Source: an uncultured Spartobacteria bacterium (GTDB taxonomy: Bacteria; Verrucomicrobiota; Verrucomicrobiia; Chthoniobacterales; Chthoniobacteraceae). From it: 62,084 nucleotides of DNA. The notes under the pieces are model-generated. The model was not told where the DNA came from. It saw only the letters and a list, made by a program, of their open reading frames with translations, and did not search any database. Every line of letters starts with the position of its first letter. Position 1 is the first letter of the stretch. The translations under genes were made by a program, and so were the position numbers. The stretch is from positions 1 to 62,084 of the forward strand of contig CAIURC010000017.1 in the NCBI GenBank assembly GCA_903901425.1, in the 5' to 3' direction. This document shows positions 54,440-62,084 of this stretch, piece after piece.

Positions 54440-55759
54440 ATGCAAACCTCCACGCCTGCCACCCAAAGCACGTCCGCCCCCGAATCCCTCGACACCTACC
54501 TCCTCCAGATCCAGCAAATCCCGCTCCTCGACCTGGAAGGCGAGCTCCATCTCGCCCGCCAGATCGAACAGGCCGAACTCCGGTGCGTCGCACTCCTCCA
54601 CCGCTTTGGCACCGTGTCCGGGCACTACCTCGCAGCCGCCCGGAACCCGTCCCGTCTCGATCCCGAGGCCGCTCAAGTGGATTGCCCGGCGGAACCGGAG
54701 AACACCCCAGGCATGTGGATCACCCGGGCGGAACAGCTCGAAGCCCAAATCCACGAAGCCCGCCGGATCCTGTTCCGCAGCCGGGACGCCCGCGGAGCAG
54801 TGGAACGGGTTGAGGACCTCCGCGCCGCCCAGATCCGCCACTGGGACCAGCTCGGACTCAAACGTCGCACCGTTCTTTCCTGGCTGGCATTGATCCAGCC
54901 CGTTGCGCGTCGCGCGGAACAACTCCGTCACGCCACCGAATCCACCTCCGCACGCCGGGATGCCGCCGGATTTTTCGTGGAACACGGTCTGAAGCCGGCC
55001 GAGTTCCTGCAGATCTATGCGGAGGCTACCGCGGAATTTCATGCATCGATCCGGGCACGGAACCGCCTGGTGGAAGCCAACTTGCGGCTCGTGGTCCACA
55101 TCGCAAGAACCTACACCCACCGCGGGCTCGCGCTCGCGGATCTGGTTCAGGAAGGCAACATCGGACTCACCCGGGCTGCCGAACGGTTCGAACACCAGCG
55201 CAACCTCCGGTTCTCCACCTACGCCGGCTGGTGGATCCGGCAGGCCGTGACCCGCGCCTTGGCCGACCAGTCCCGCACCGTCCGCATCCCGGCCCATCTC
55301 GGAGAACAAATCCGACAACTGAACCGCGTCCAGCGCCAACTCCAGGCAGATCTCGGACGCGAAGTCACCGCTGCCGAACTCGCCAGCGAAACCGGCCTCG
55401 CTCCCAAGCGCGTCGAGGAAATGCTCCGGCTTCAGCAAAGCACGCTTTCTCTGGACGCCCCGACCAGCGAGGACAGCGAGTCCGTGCTGGGGGACGCCAT
55501 TCCGGACGAATCCGCCCCGGATCCGGCCACCGCAGGCGACCCGGCGCGGATGGGGCGGATTCTCAGGTCAGCACTCCGGGGATTGGCAGAACGCGAGCGC
55601 ACGGTTTTGGAGCTTCGGTTTGGGCTGGGAACGGAATCGCCGCAGACGCTGGAAGAGATCGGGGTGCGGTTCGGCGTGAGCCGGGAACGGATCCGGCAGA
55701 TTGAGGGGCTGGCACTGAAGCGGCTGAGACGTTCGGGGGTAAAGGCGTGGGCGGCCTGA
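54440..55759 (+). CDS. Sigma-70 family RNA polymerase sigma factor (group 2 type)
   Basis: A 439-residue protein. Region 1.2 is [20 protein letters not shown], followed by a non-conserved insert of about 150 residues. Region 2 has [36 protein letters not shown] and [17 protein letters not shown]. Region 3 has [20 protein letters not shown], and region 4 ends with [20 protein letters not shown]. The acidic region 1.1 of the housekeeping RpoD is absent, so this is an alternative sigma. The ATG at 54440 is preferred over one 24 bases earlier. It is divergent from the SH3/AAA/VWA operon, with 132 bp between. Confidence 0.93.
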   Translation: MQTSTPATQSTSAPESLDTYLLQIQQIPLLDLEGELHLARQIEQAELRCVALLHRFGTVSGHYLAAARNPSRLDPEAAQVDCPAEPENTPGMWITRAEQLEAQIHEARRILFRSRDARGAVERVEDLRAAQIRHWDQLGLKRRTVLSWLALIQPVARRAEQLRHATESTSARRDAAGFFVEHGLKPAEFLQIYAEATAEFHASIRARNRLVEANLRLVVHIARTYTHRGLALADLVQEGNIGLTRAAERFEHQRNLRFSTYAGWWIRQAVTRALADQSRTVRIPAHLGEQIRQLNRVQRQLQADLGREVTAAELASETGLAPKRVEEMLRLQQSTLSLDAPTSEDSESVLGDAIPDESAPDPATAGDPARMGRILRSALRGLAERERTVLELRFGLGTESPQTLEEIGVRFGVSRERIRQIEGLALKRLRRSGVKAWAA

Positions 55760-55792
55760 GAGGAGACCCTGGGCGGGAATGCAGGAGAGCGC

Positions 55793-55828
55793 TTGACAGG
55801 CATTTCCTGTATACAGTATACAGGGAGC
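55793..55828 (+). promoter_or_regulatory. Promoter and 17-bp palindromic operator of the GntR operon
   Basis: TTGACA (55793-55798) and TATACA (55817-55822), 18 bp apart, form a sigma-70 promoter. CTGTATAC-A-GTATACAG (55807-55823) is a perfect inverted repeat centred on 55815 and covers the spacer and -10. Such palindromes are typical GntR operators, so autoregulation is likely. The expected start point is within a base or two of the ATG at 55829, which would leave almost no leader; GGGAG at 55823-55827 is the only Shine-Dalgarno-like sequence. Confidence 0.75.
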
Positions 55829-56494
55829 ATGACCGAGGCGCTCTTTTCTCCCATCCTCCAGCCCACCCTCTCCTCCCAGGTCCTCCACGAACTCCGACGC
55901 CAGATCCTCCACGGCCAACTCCCCCCACTCGCACCACTCCGCGAAACCCAGCTCGCCGCCGCGCTCGGCGTCAGCCGTGTCCCCATCCGGGAAGCCCTCC
56001 TCCATCTCCAACGCGACGGCCTCGTCCTTCAAACGGCCAGCGGCGCACTCGCTCCGCGCGCATTTGTCCCGTCCGACCCCCAGCAGATCGCTGACACCCG
56101 CCGCCAGATTGAGGGCCGTGCCGCCAGCCTTGCTGCCACCGAACATACCGCCGCCGACCTTGCTGCCCTCCAGAACAACATCGCCGCGTTCGATGCCGCC
56201 ACCTCCCCCGAGGAACTCGCGCGGCTGGACGTGGAATTCCATGCCCTGCTCTGCGAAGCCGCCCATCAACCGTGGCTTGTTACCGCATGGAGCGCTCTGC
56301 GCTGGCCCTTTCACGCGCTCCTGGTCCGGGGCTTCCAGAAATATGTCCAAGCCACCAGCCTCGGCGATTCAAAGGCCTCTACCGCGGACCATTCCCGGAT
56401 CGTGGACGCCATCCGGAACCGGCAGGCCGGAGACGCTGAAACTCTGATCCGCCAGCATATCGCCCGCTGGGAGGAATGGCTCGTGGCCGCCTAA
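55829..56494 (+). CDS. GntR-family (FadR/FCD-type) transcriptional regulator
   Basis: A 221-residue protein. The N-terminal winged helix has VLHELRRQILHGQL and ETQLAAALGVSRVPIREALL. The FCD effector domain follows with RLDVEFHALLCEAA, TADHSRIVDAI and LIRQHIARW giving the Asp/His metal ligands. It is the first gene of a run ending with nagA and nagB, so it probably represses that run and is released by an amino-sugar or sugar-acid signal. The start at ATG 55829 is preferred over an upstream in-frame TTG inside the promoter. The next gene starts 35 bases downstream. Confidence 0.92.
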   Translation: MTEALFSPILQPTLSSQVLHELRRQILHGQLPPLAPLRETQLAAALGVSRVPIREALLHLQRDGLVLQTASGALAPRAFVPSDPQQIADTRRQIEGRAASLAATEHTAADLAALQNNIAAFDAATSPEELARLDVEFHALLCEAAHQPWLVTAWSALRWPFHALLVRGFQKYVQATSLGDSKASTADHSRIVDAIRNRQAGDAETLIRQHIARWEEWLVAA

Positions 56495-56529
56495 CCCCCC
56501 GGCCGAGCCGCAACCCACTTTCGCCCCCC

Positions 56530-59088
56530 ATGAAAAACCCCACCGCCCGCACGCTCCTGCTCGCGCTCCTTGCCACGCCTGTGTTTGCCCAGATCGGCGA
56601 CAAAAAAGGTGAGGACCAGAAACCGATCGTTCCCCCCGAGCGGATCCCGCCCGCCCCGGCCCTTTCCCCGGAACAGGAACTCGCCACGTTCCAGGTCGCA
56701 CCCGGGTACAGGGTCGAACTGGTCGCCTCTGAACCTCTGGTGGGCGATCCCGTGCTCGCCCAGTTCGCGCCCGACGGCCGACTCTGGGTGGCCGAAATGC
56801 GCGCCTACATGCCCGACCTCGACGGCAAGGGCGAGGACCAGCCCAACGGCCAGATCGCTGTGCTCACCGACACCGACGGCGACGGGCGCATGGACCGCCG
56901 CACCGTTTTCCTCGACGGCCTCTACATGCCACGCGCACTCGCGTTTGCCCGGGACGGCGTTCTGGTGGGCGACCCGCCTACCCTCTGGTTCTGCCGCGAT
57001 ACCGATGGCGATGGACGCGCCGATCAAAAAACCGAGGTCGCCACCGATTTTGGGGTCCGGGTTGATCCGGCCCGACCCGCCCTCGCCAATCCCGAACGCG
57101 CCCCCAACAGCCTCCTGTGGGGACACGACAACTGGCTCTACGCGGGTGCCTACGCGGCCCGGTTCCAGTTCCGGAACGGCACATGGCAGCGCGAACCCTC
57201 CACGTTCCGGGGCCAGTGGGGCCTTTCCCAGGACGACTGGGGCCGCCTCTATTACAACAACAACAGCGACCAGCTCCGGGCCGACCTCCTTCCCTCCCTC
57301 GCGCTCGGACGCAACCCGCATCTCGCCAAGCCCGAGGGCACCAACTTCGCCGTCGCCAAACATCAGACCGTCTGGCCCGCACGCGTCAATCCCGGCATCA
57401 ACCGCGGGTACCGGCCCGAAATGCTTTCCACCCAGCCCGGCACCGAGTTCCGGCTCAAGGAATGCACGGCGGCCTGCGCCCCGTGGATCTACCGCGGCCA
57501 CCTCCTCGACGCCGTCGGCGACGCCTTCGTCTGCGAACCCGCCGGCAACCTCGTCAAACGCAACCGCCTCCCGTCCGAGCAGGGTGTCCCGAACTCCGTG
57601 GACGCCCATCCCGGCACCGAGTTCCTAGCGTCCACCGACGAACGGTTCCGGCCCGTCAACCTCACCACGGGACCCGACGGCGCCCTGTACATCGTCGACT
57701 TCTACCGGGGCGTCATCCAGCACCGGATCTCGCTCACCAGCTACCTCCGGTCCCACATCGAACGCCAGAACCTCCACACCCCGATCGGACTCGGTCGGAT
57801 CTGGCGCGTGGTCCCCGACGACCACCCAAAAAGCACGGCTGCAAAGCCCGCCCTCGACAAAGCCGGACCGGCCGACTGGATCCGCGCCCTGGCGCATCCC
57901 AACTCCTGGCAGCGCGAAACCGCCCAGCGCCTCCTCGTCGAACGCGCCGGTGCCGCCCAGCGCGAACCGCTCGAATCCTTCCTCGCCTCCGCCCCCGAAC
58001 CGCTGGGCCGCCTCCACGCCCTCTGGACCCTCGACGGACTCGGCCTCACCCGCTGGCCCGTCCTCCAGAGCGCACTCCGCGATCCCGATCCCCGGGTCCG
58101 GCGCGCCGCACTCCGCGTCTCGGAATCCCTGCTCGCCACGCCGGACCGCGACAAAGTTCTGCGCGAATGGATCGACCGCACCGGCGCCGAGACCGTGCCG
58201 GAAGTCCAGGTCCAGCTCGCCCTCTCCCTCGGCGAAGCCCGCCACGCCGCCACCGACCTCGCCGGAGCCCGGCTCTGGATCCGCCACCCGGCCCTTCCCC
58301 TGCTCCGGGATGCCCTCCTCAGCGGCATGGCCGGACGCGAGCTCGAACTGCTCGAGCAGCTTCTACCCGACTCCACGCCGGACCAACTGCCGCTGCTCTC
58401 TGCACTTGCCCGCTGCGTGTTTGCAGAACGCAAGCCCGACCGCGTCGAACGCTGTCTCGCCGTCCTCGCTGGAGTTCCCTCGGAAAAACGGGCGGTTCAG
58501 GACGGACTGTTGCGCGCCCTCGCTACGCATCCCAGTGTGACCGCAAAACAGCCCATCCGGCTTGCATCGGCCCCCGCGCCGCTCGAGGGACTGGCGGCTG
58601 CCCAGTCCAGCGCTGCAAAACAGCTCCTGCTCGACCCGCGCCTGGTCTGGCCCGGCAAACCGGGCGTGTCCCTGCCGCCACCCGTGAGACCGCTCTCCGC
58701 TTCCGACTTGGCCCGGTTTGAAACCGGTCGCCAGCTGTTCCAGGGGATCTGCGCGGCCTGCCACCAGCCTCATGGACGCGGCCTCGAGGGCCTCGCGCCG
58801 CCCCTCGCGGACTCCGAATGGGTGCTCGGCTCGCCCGACCGCCTCTCCCGGATCCTGCTCCACGGGGTGCGCGGCCCGCTCATGGTGAAGGGCACCAGGT
58901 TCAACCTCGACATGCCGGCCATGGCGTTCTTTTCCGACCAACAAATGGCCGATCTCCTCACTTATGTCCGCCGGGAATGGAACCATGGCGCTGAGCCGGT
59001 CACCGCCGACATGGTCCACGCCGTCCGGAGCCGGGAATCTGGCCGTCAGGATGCATGGACCGAACCCGAACTGCTTGCGATCCCCTGA
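56530..59088 (+). CDS. Secreted PVC-type propeller/HEAT/cytochrome c protein
   Basis: An 852-residue protein with signal peptide MKNPTARTLLLALLATPVFA. It starts directly with the PVC-type propeller (VELVASEPLVGDPVLAQFAP; DTDGDGRMDRRTVFLDGLYM; FRPVNLTTGPDGALYIVDFY), followed by HEAT-like repeats at about 450-680. A C-terminal cytochrome c domain has GICAACHQPHGRGLEGL near residue 740. It lacks the extra N-terminal modules of its paralogues at 25004 and 36106. Within the GntR/NagAB operon it is likely an extracytoplasmic oxidoreductase feeding amino-sugar catabolism. The substrate is unknown. Confidence 0.92.
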   Translation: MKNPTARTLLLALLATPVFAQIGDKKGEDQKPIVPPERIPPAPALSPEQELATFQVAPGYRVELVASEPLVGDPVLAQFAPDGRLWVAEMRAYMPDLDGKGEDQPNGQIAVLTDTDGDGRMDRRTVFLDGLYMPRALAFARDGVLVGDPPTLWFCRDTDGDGRADQKTEVATDFGVRVDPARPALANPERAPNSLLWGHDNWLYAGAYAARFQFRNGTWQREPSTFRGQWGLSQDDWGRLYYNNNSDQLRADLLPSLALGRNPHLAKPEGTNFAVAKHQTVWPARVNPGINRGYRPEMLSTQPGTEFRLKECTAACAPWIYRGHLLDAVGDAFVCEPAGNLVKRNRLPSEQGVPNSVDAHPGTEFLASTDERFRPVNLTTGPDGALYIVDFYRGVIQHRISLTSYLRSHIERQNLHTPIGLGRIWRVVPDDHPKSTAAKPALDKAGPADWIRALAHPNSWQRETAQRLLVERAGAAQREPLESFLASAPEPLGRLHALWTLDGLGLTRWPVLQSALRDPDPRVRRAALRVSESLLATPDRDKVLREWIDRTGAETVPEVQVQLALSLGEARHAATDLAGARLWIRHPALPLLRDALLSGMAGRELELLEQLLPDSTPDQLPLLSALARCVFAERKPDRVERCLAVLAGVPSEKRAVQDGLLRALATHPSVTAKQPIRLASAPAPLEGLAAAQSSAAKQLLLDPRLVWPGKPGVSLPPPVRPLSASDLARFETGRQLFQGICAACHQPHGRGLEGLAPPLADSEWVLGSPDRLSRILLHGVRGPLMVKGTRFNLDMPAMAFFSDQQMADLLTYVRREWNHGAEPVTADMVHAVRSRESGRQDAWTEPELLAIP

Positions 59089-59090
59089 AC

Positions 59091-60098
59091 ATGAAAACCC
59101 TCCTCGCACTCCTGACTGTTTCACTCGCCACCGCCCACGCGGAACTCCGGATCGGCATCATCGGCAGCGACACCTCCCATGTGCCGGCGTTCACCCAGAT
59201 CCTGAACGACCCAACGCATCCCAAGCACATTCCCGGCGCCCGCGTGGTCGCCCTGCACGACGCGTTCAGCGCGGACATCGCCTCCAGCGCCAGCCGCCAC
59301 GAAGGGTACACCCGGGACCTTCAGGAGAAATGGGGTGTCCGGCTTGAACCCAGCCCGGACGCTCTGGCCGCCTCCGTGGATGCCGTACTGATCGAGAGCC
59401 TGGATGGCCGGCCTCACCTAGAGCAGGCCCGGGCCGTGTTCGCCCGGCGAAAACCCGTGTTCGTCGACAAACCGGTCGCCGGCAGCCTCCGGGACGCCAT
59501 TGCGCTCTACAAGCTCGCCGCGGACTCGAAGACCCCCGTGTTCAGCTCGTCCTCGTACCGCTTCTACCCCAGCCTGCGTGAGGTCAAAGCCGCCAACGTG
59601 GGCGCCGTCCACAGCGTCCTCTCGTTCGGGCCGGCTCATCTCGAGCCCACGCATCCCGACCTCTTCTGGTACGCTGTTCATCCCGTTGAAGCCCTCTACA
59701 CCCTGCTCGGCACCGGATGCGTCTCCGTTTCCCGCTCCAAGACGCCCGATTCCGATTCCGTCACCGGCATCTGGCAGGACGGACGCATGGGCGTCTTCCA
59801 CGGACTCCGCAACGGCGCCACCCCGCACCGGACCCTCGTCTTCGGCAGCAAATCGGTCGCCGAACAAAAACCGGGCGGCGACGACTACGCGCCGCTGGTG
59901 GCCGAGATCGTCCGCTTTTTCCAGACGGGCACGCCGCCCGTGTCCCCGGAGGAAACCCTGGAAATGTTCACGTTCATGGAGGCCGCGGATGAAAGCGTCC
60001 GGCGCGGAGGCGGCCCGGTGAAATTGGAGGAAGTGTTCCGGAAAGCGTCTGCAGAAGCGGCGGAGCTGTCCGCTCCGAAACACGCCCGCCAACCTTAA
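59091..60098 (+). CDS. Exported Gfo/Idh/MocA-like oxidoreductase
   Basis: A 335-residue protein with signal peptide MKTLLALLTVSLATAHAE, followed at once by LRIGIIGSDTSHVPAF, the Rossmann dinucleotide loop. VFVDKPVAGSLRDAI near residue 125 is the EKP-type motif (here DKP), and FWYAVHPVEALYTLLG holds the active-site histidine. Export with a Rossmann domain implies a tightly bound NAD, as in glucose-fructose oxidoreductase. It starts two bases after the propeller gene stop, so the two are tightly coupled. It is 10 bases before nagA. Confidence 0.85.
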   Translation: MKTLLALLTVSLATAHAELRIGIIGSDTSHVPAFTQILNDPTHPKHIPGARVVALHDAFSADIASSASRHEGYTRDLQEKWGVRLEPSPDALAASVDAVLIESLDGRPHLEQARAVFARRKPVFVDKPVAGSLRDAIALYKLAADSKTPVFSSSSYRFYPSLREVKAANVGAVHSVLSFGPAHLEPTHPDLFWYAVHPVEALYTLLGTGCVSVSRSKTPDSDSVTGIWQDGRMGVFHGLRNGATPHRTLVFGSKSVAEQKPGGDDYAPLVAEIVRFFQTGTPPVSPEETLEMFTFMEAADESVRRGGGPVKLEEVFRKASAEAAELSAPKHARQP

Positions 60099-60108
60099 CG
60101 AACCCGCG

Positions 60109-61041
60109 ATGGAACCCGACGACCTGTTCGACCTCCAGATCAACGGATTTGGCGGCGTCGATTTCCAGAACCCGCCCGGGCTGGATGCGGTGCGGCACGC
60201 CTGCCAGTCCCTGCATGCATGCGGGATGCGGCGCGTCCTGGCGACCTTCATCACCGACGCGCCGGAAGCGCTGCTCCGGAAGTTCGAGGCGTTTGAAGCC
60301 TACCGGGCGGCCGACCCGTTTGTGGCCGGGACCCTCGTGGGGTACCACCTCGAGGGCCCTTACCTCAGCGCCGAGCCCGGCTACCGCGGAGCGCATCCCG
60401 CCCACCACATGAAGGAGCCCGATCCGGCCGAGTTCCGCCGGTTTCAGGAAGCCGCCGGGGGCATGCTGCGCCTGCTCACGCTCGCCCCGGAACGGGACGG
60501 CGCGGACGAACTCATCGCAAAGGCCACCCGGAGCGGTGTCCGGGTCGCGCTCGGACACACCAACGCCAGCGACCCCCAGATCGACGCCGCGATCCGCGCC
60601 GGCGCGACCCTCTGCACCCATCTCGGCAACGGCTGCCCCGCCCAGCTCCACCGGCACGACAACATCCTCCAGCGGCTCCTGGCCCGGGACGAACTCATTG
60701 CCTGCCTCATCCCGGACGGAATCCATCTCCCGCCCGCCGTGTTCAAAAACCTGTTCCGCGCCAAACCGCCGGGCAAGGTCATCCTCACCACCGACGCCAT
60801 GTCCGCCGCCAACGCCGGTCCCGGCCGGTTCCCGCTGGGCGACACCGAACTCGAGGTCGGGGCAGATGGCGTTGTCCGGCTCCCGGGTTCGCCGTTGTTT
60901 GCCGGAAGCGCCCTCCGCCTCGATCACGGCATCCGGCTTGCGGCCGGCTGGCTCGGGCTCCCGGTCGAGACGGTTCGGGAAATGGCCAGCAGCCTGCCCG
61001 CACAGGTGCTCGGTTTCCCACCCAGCTCCGGTTCCCTCTGA
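60109..61041 (+). CDS. nagA: N-acetylglucosamine-6-phosphate deacetylase, N-terminally short
   Basis: A 310-residue protein. It opens with DDLFDLQINGFGGVDF, normally about 50 residues into NagA, so the N-terminal beta-sandwich part is missing. The barrel is intact: YHLEGPYLSAEPGYRGAHP, ALGHTNAS, THLGNG (usually THLFNAM), DGIHLPP and LTTDAMSAANAG keep the metal-binding glutamate, histidines and catalytic aspartate. It removes acetate from GlcNAc-6-P, producing GlcN-6-P for NagB directly downstream. The C-terminal strands that pair with the missing N-terminus also look reduced. Confidence 0.9.
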   Translation: MEPDDLFDLQINGFGGVDFQNPPGLDAVRHACQSLHACGMRRVLATFITDAPEALLRKFEAFEAYRAADPFVAGTLVGYHLEGPYLSAEPGYRGAHPAHHMKEPDPAEFRRFQEAAGGMLRLLTLAPERDGADELIAKATRSGVRVALGHTNASDPQIDAAIRAGATLCTHLGNGCPAQLHRHDNILQRLLARDELIACLIPDGIHLPPAVFKNLFRAKPPGKVILTTDAMSAANAGPGRFPLGDTELEVGADGVVRLPGSPLFAGSALRLDHGIRLAAGWLGLPVETVREMASSLPAQVLGFPPSSGSL

Positions 61042-61070
61042 CACCCCCCCGCCCTTTTCAAACACCCACC

Positions 61071-61835
61071 ATGCCCCTCATCCCCATTCCCGACGCACCC
61101 GCCCGCTCCATCCTTCCCACCCGCGCCGAGGCCGGTGCCGCCGCCGCCGCCCATGTCACGGCGATTCTGAACAGCGTCCTCCGCGAACAGGAAACGGCCC
61201 GTGTGATCTTCGCCTGTGCGCCTTCGCAGAACGAGTTTCTGGAGGCGCTCCGGTCCGGCTCCGCCGGTCCCATCGACTGGAGCCGGGTCACGGCCTTTCA
61301 CATGGACGAGTACATCGGCCTCACCGAGTCGCATCCGGCCAGTTTCCGGAATTATCTGCGGAACCATTTTCTCTCGTCGGTCCCGGTGGGCGCGTTTCAT
61401 CCGATCCGCGGGGAGGCCGTTCCGGAGGAGGAATGCGCGCGGTACACGGCGCTGCTCCGGGCGGCGCCGATCGACCTGATCTGCCTCGGGATTGGCGAGA
61501 ACGGGCACCTGGCGTTCAACGACCCGCCCGTTGCGGATTTTGAGGACCCGGCCTGGATCAAGCCCGTGGAACTGGACGACGTCTGCCGCAACCAGCAGGT
61601 GCACGACGGCTGTTTTCCGTCGCTGGACTCGGTGCCGACCCATGCGCTGACCCTGACGCTGCCGGTGTTCCTCGGAGCGCGTCACCTGAGCGTCGTCGTC
61701 CCCGGCCCGCGCAAGGCGGATGCCGTGGCCGCCACCTGCAACGGCCCCGTGGCCACGAGCTGTCCCGCCAGCCTGCTCCGGTGCCGAAAAAACGTCCGGC
61801 TCTTTCTCGACACCGCCTCGGCTGGAAAATTGTAG
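61071..61835 (+). CDS. nagB: Glucosamine-6-phosphate deaminase NagB
   Basis: A 254-residue protein of usual NagB length. VTAFHMDEYIGLTESHPASF near residue 75 contains the catalytic aspartate, and LICLGIGENGHLAFNDPP near residue 138 the catalytic histidine and its glutamate. It converts GlcN-6-P to fructose-6-P and ammonia, and so finishes the amino-sugar pathway begun by NagA. It is the last visible gene of the GntR operon, 29 bases after nagA; repeats follow. The allosteric-site lid of the E. coli enzyme is not evident, so regulation may differ. Confidence 0.93.
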   Translation: MPLIPIPDAPARSILPTRAEAGAAAAAHVTAILNSVLREQETARVIFACAPSQNEFLEALRSGSAGPIDWSRVTAFHMDEYIGLTESHPASFRNYLRNHFLSSVPVGAFHPIRGEAVPEEECARYTALLRAAPIDLICLGIGENGHLAFNDPPVADFEDPAWIKPVELDDVCRNQQVHDGCFPSLDSVPTHALTLTLPVFLGARHLSVVVPGPRKADAVAATCNGPVATSCPASLLRCRKNVRLFLDTASAGKL

Positions 61836-61865
61836 GGGGGGTGAGTGCACCCTTCCCGACGCTCC

Positions 61866-62015
61866 CGAGGTTCCCTGAGGGAACCTAGCTGGGCGTTGGC
61901 TTTTTGGGTTCCCGGAGGGAACCCAGCGGGTAGCCGGGCGGTGGCTGTTTGGGTTCCTGAAGGGAACAAAGAGAGTAGCCGGGCGGTGGCGCTCACGCGC
62001 CACCCCCGGTCCGCC
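61866..62015. repeat. Three copies of a palindrome-headed repeat of about 50 bp (REP-like)
   Basis: Units start with a hairpin, GGTTCCCTGAGGGAACC (61870-61886), then a variant GGTTCCCGGAGGGAACCC and a third GGTTCCTGAAGGGAAC. Each is followed by a conserved tail of the form AGCCGGGCGGTGGC. The last unit ends in a further hairpin (GGTGGCGCTCACGCGCCACC). Long minus-strand frames across them are low-complexity translations. They could be REP-type elements or act as a transcript end for nagB. Confidence 0.75.
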
Positions 62016-62084
62016 GGAAAAAAGCGATGCACCCCGTGAGGGCGTGCCAGAGGCGTGGAATGCAAACAACGCCTTTGTCAGCAA

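Noticed and set aside
57117-58721. 534-codon plus-strand open frame
   Set aside because: Out-of-frame shadow inside the propeller/cytochrome gene at 56530.
60924-62084. 386-codon minus-strand open frame at the right edge
   Set aside because: Antisense to nagB, and its upstream part translates the palindromic repeats.
1-62084. CRISPR array, tRNA or rRNA
   Set aside because: No regularly spaced 25-40 bp repeats with unique spacers and no cloverleaf or rRNA signature were seen. The tandem repeats at 34216-34507 are too short and have no spacers.

Overview
The window comes from a GC-rich bacterium of the PVC superphylum, most likely Verrucomicrobiota (Planctomycetota is the alternative). This rests on several protein families that are abundant in PVC bacteria. 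They include a cytochrome-DUF1549/DUF1553 protein paired with a DUF1501 protein, a DUF1592-type protein paired with a DUF1552 protein, three giant PVC-type propeller/HEAT/cytochrome c proteins, and a rhomboid-like protein that appears to carry a DUF6576-type tail. There are no rRNA genes, and I found no tRNA or CRISPR array.

Layout. 1-1759: decayed DNA with insertion-sequence ends and an IS3 orfA relic. 1760-7542 (minus): a sugar and hydroxy-acid operon (xylose-isomerase-like, class I aldolase-like, GlcD, GlcF, Gfo/Idh/MocA), with an AraC regulator divergent at 7658. 8821-10726: a small secreted protein, then an IS3 relic lying in a dead mazF behind a mazE whose start codon is CTG. 10854-13475 (minus): ispH with a ferritin-like partner, and a winged-helix regulator with a membrane protein. 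Matching inverted repeats precede both pairs. 13623-18434 (minus): DHDPS/NAL-type lyase, BASS symporter, sialidase-like protein, DhaK and DhaL, facing a hybrid FCD-AraC regulator. 19421-29341: DUF1501/PSD1 pair, an AraC regulator and a 1445-residue secreted multidomain cytochrome. 29473-34098 (minus): folD, a folP-like gene, a HisJ-like PHP phosphatase, a DUF2270 protein and a rhomboid-like protein lacking catalytic residues. 34694: solitary DltD-like protein. 36106-39690: second giant cytochrome. 40057: archaeal/eukaryal-type prolyl-tRNA synthetase. 41698-45440: DUF1592/DUF1552 pair. 45623 and 47042: secreted c-heme protein and a lone GlcD-like oxidase. 48466-50555: vapC relic and intact hipBA. 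50712-54307 (minus): SH3-like small protein, BRCT-like+AAA ATPase, and VWA protein with a zincin-like motif, divergent from a sigma-70 factor (54440). 55829-61835 (plus): GntR regulator, third giant cytochrome, secreted Gfo/Idh, short NagA, NagB. The right edge carries palindromic repeats.

How it fits together. Most of the window looks like machinery for breaking down complex carbohydrate: secreted heme-containing oxidoreductases and a sialidase-like protein outside the cytoplasm, sugar isomerase, aldolase, lyase, kinase and amino-sugar enzymes inside, each cluster with its own local regulator. The strongest candidate for an undescribed system is the three-gene BRCT-AAA / VWA-zincin / small-protein operon next to hipBA and a sigma factor. 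The repeats shared by the winged-helix operon and ispH are a second candidate: a small, testable regulon.

All functions are read from translated sequence and motif memory. No database search was run.
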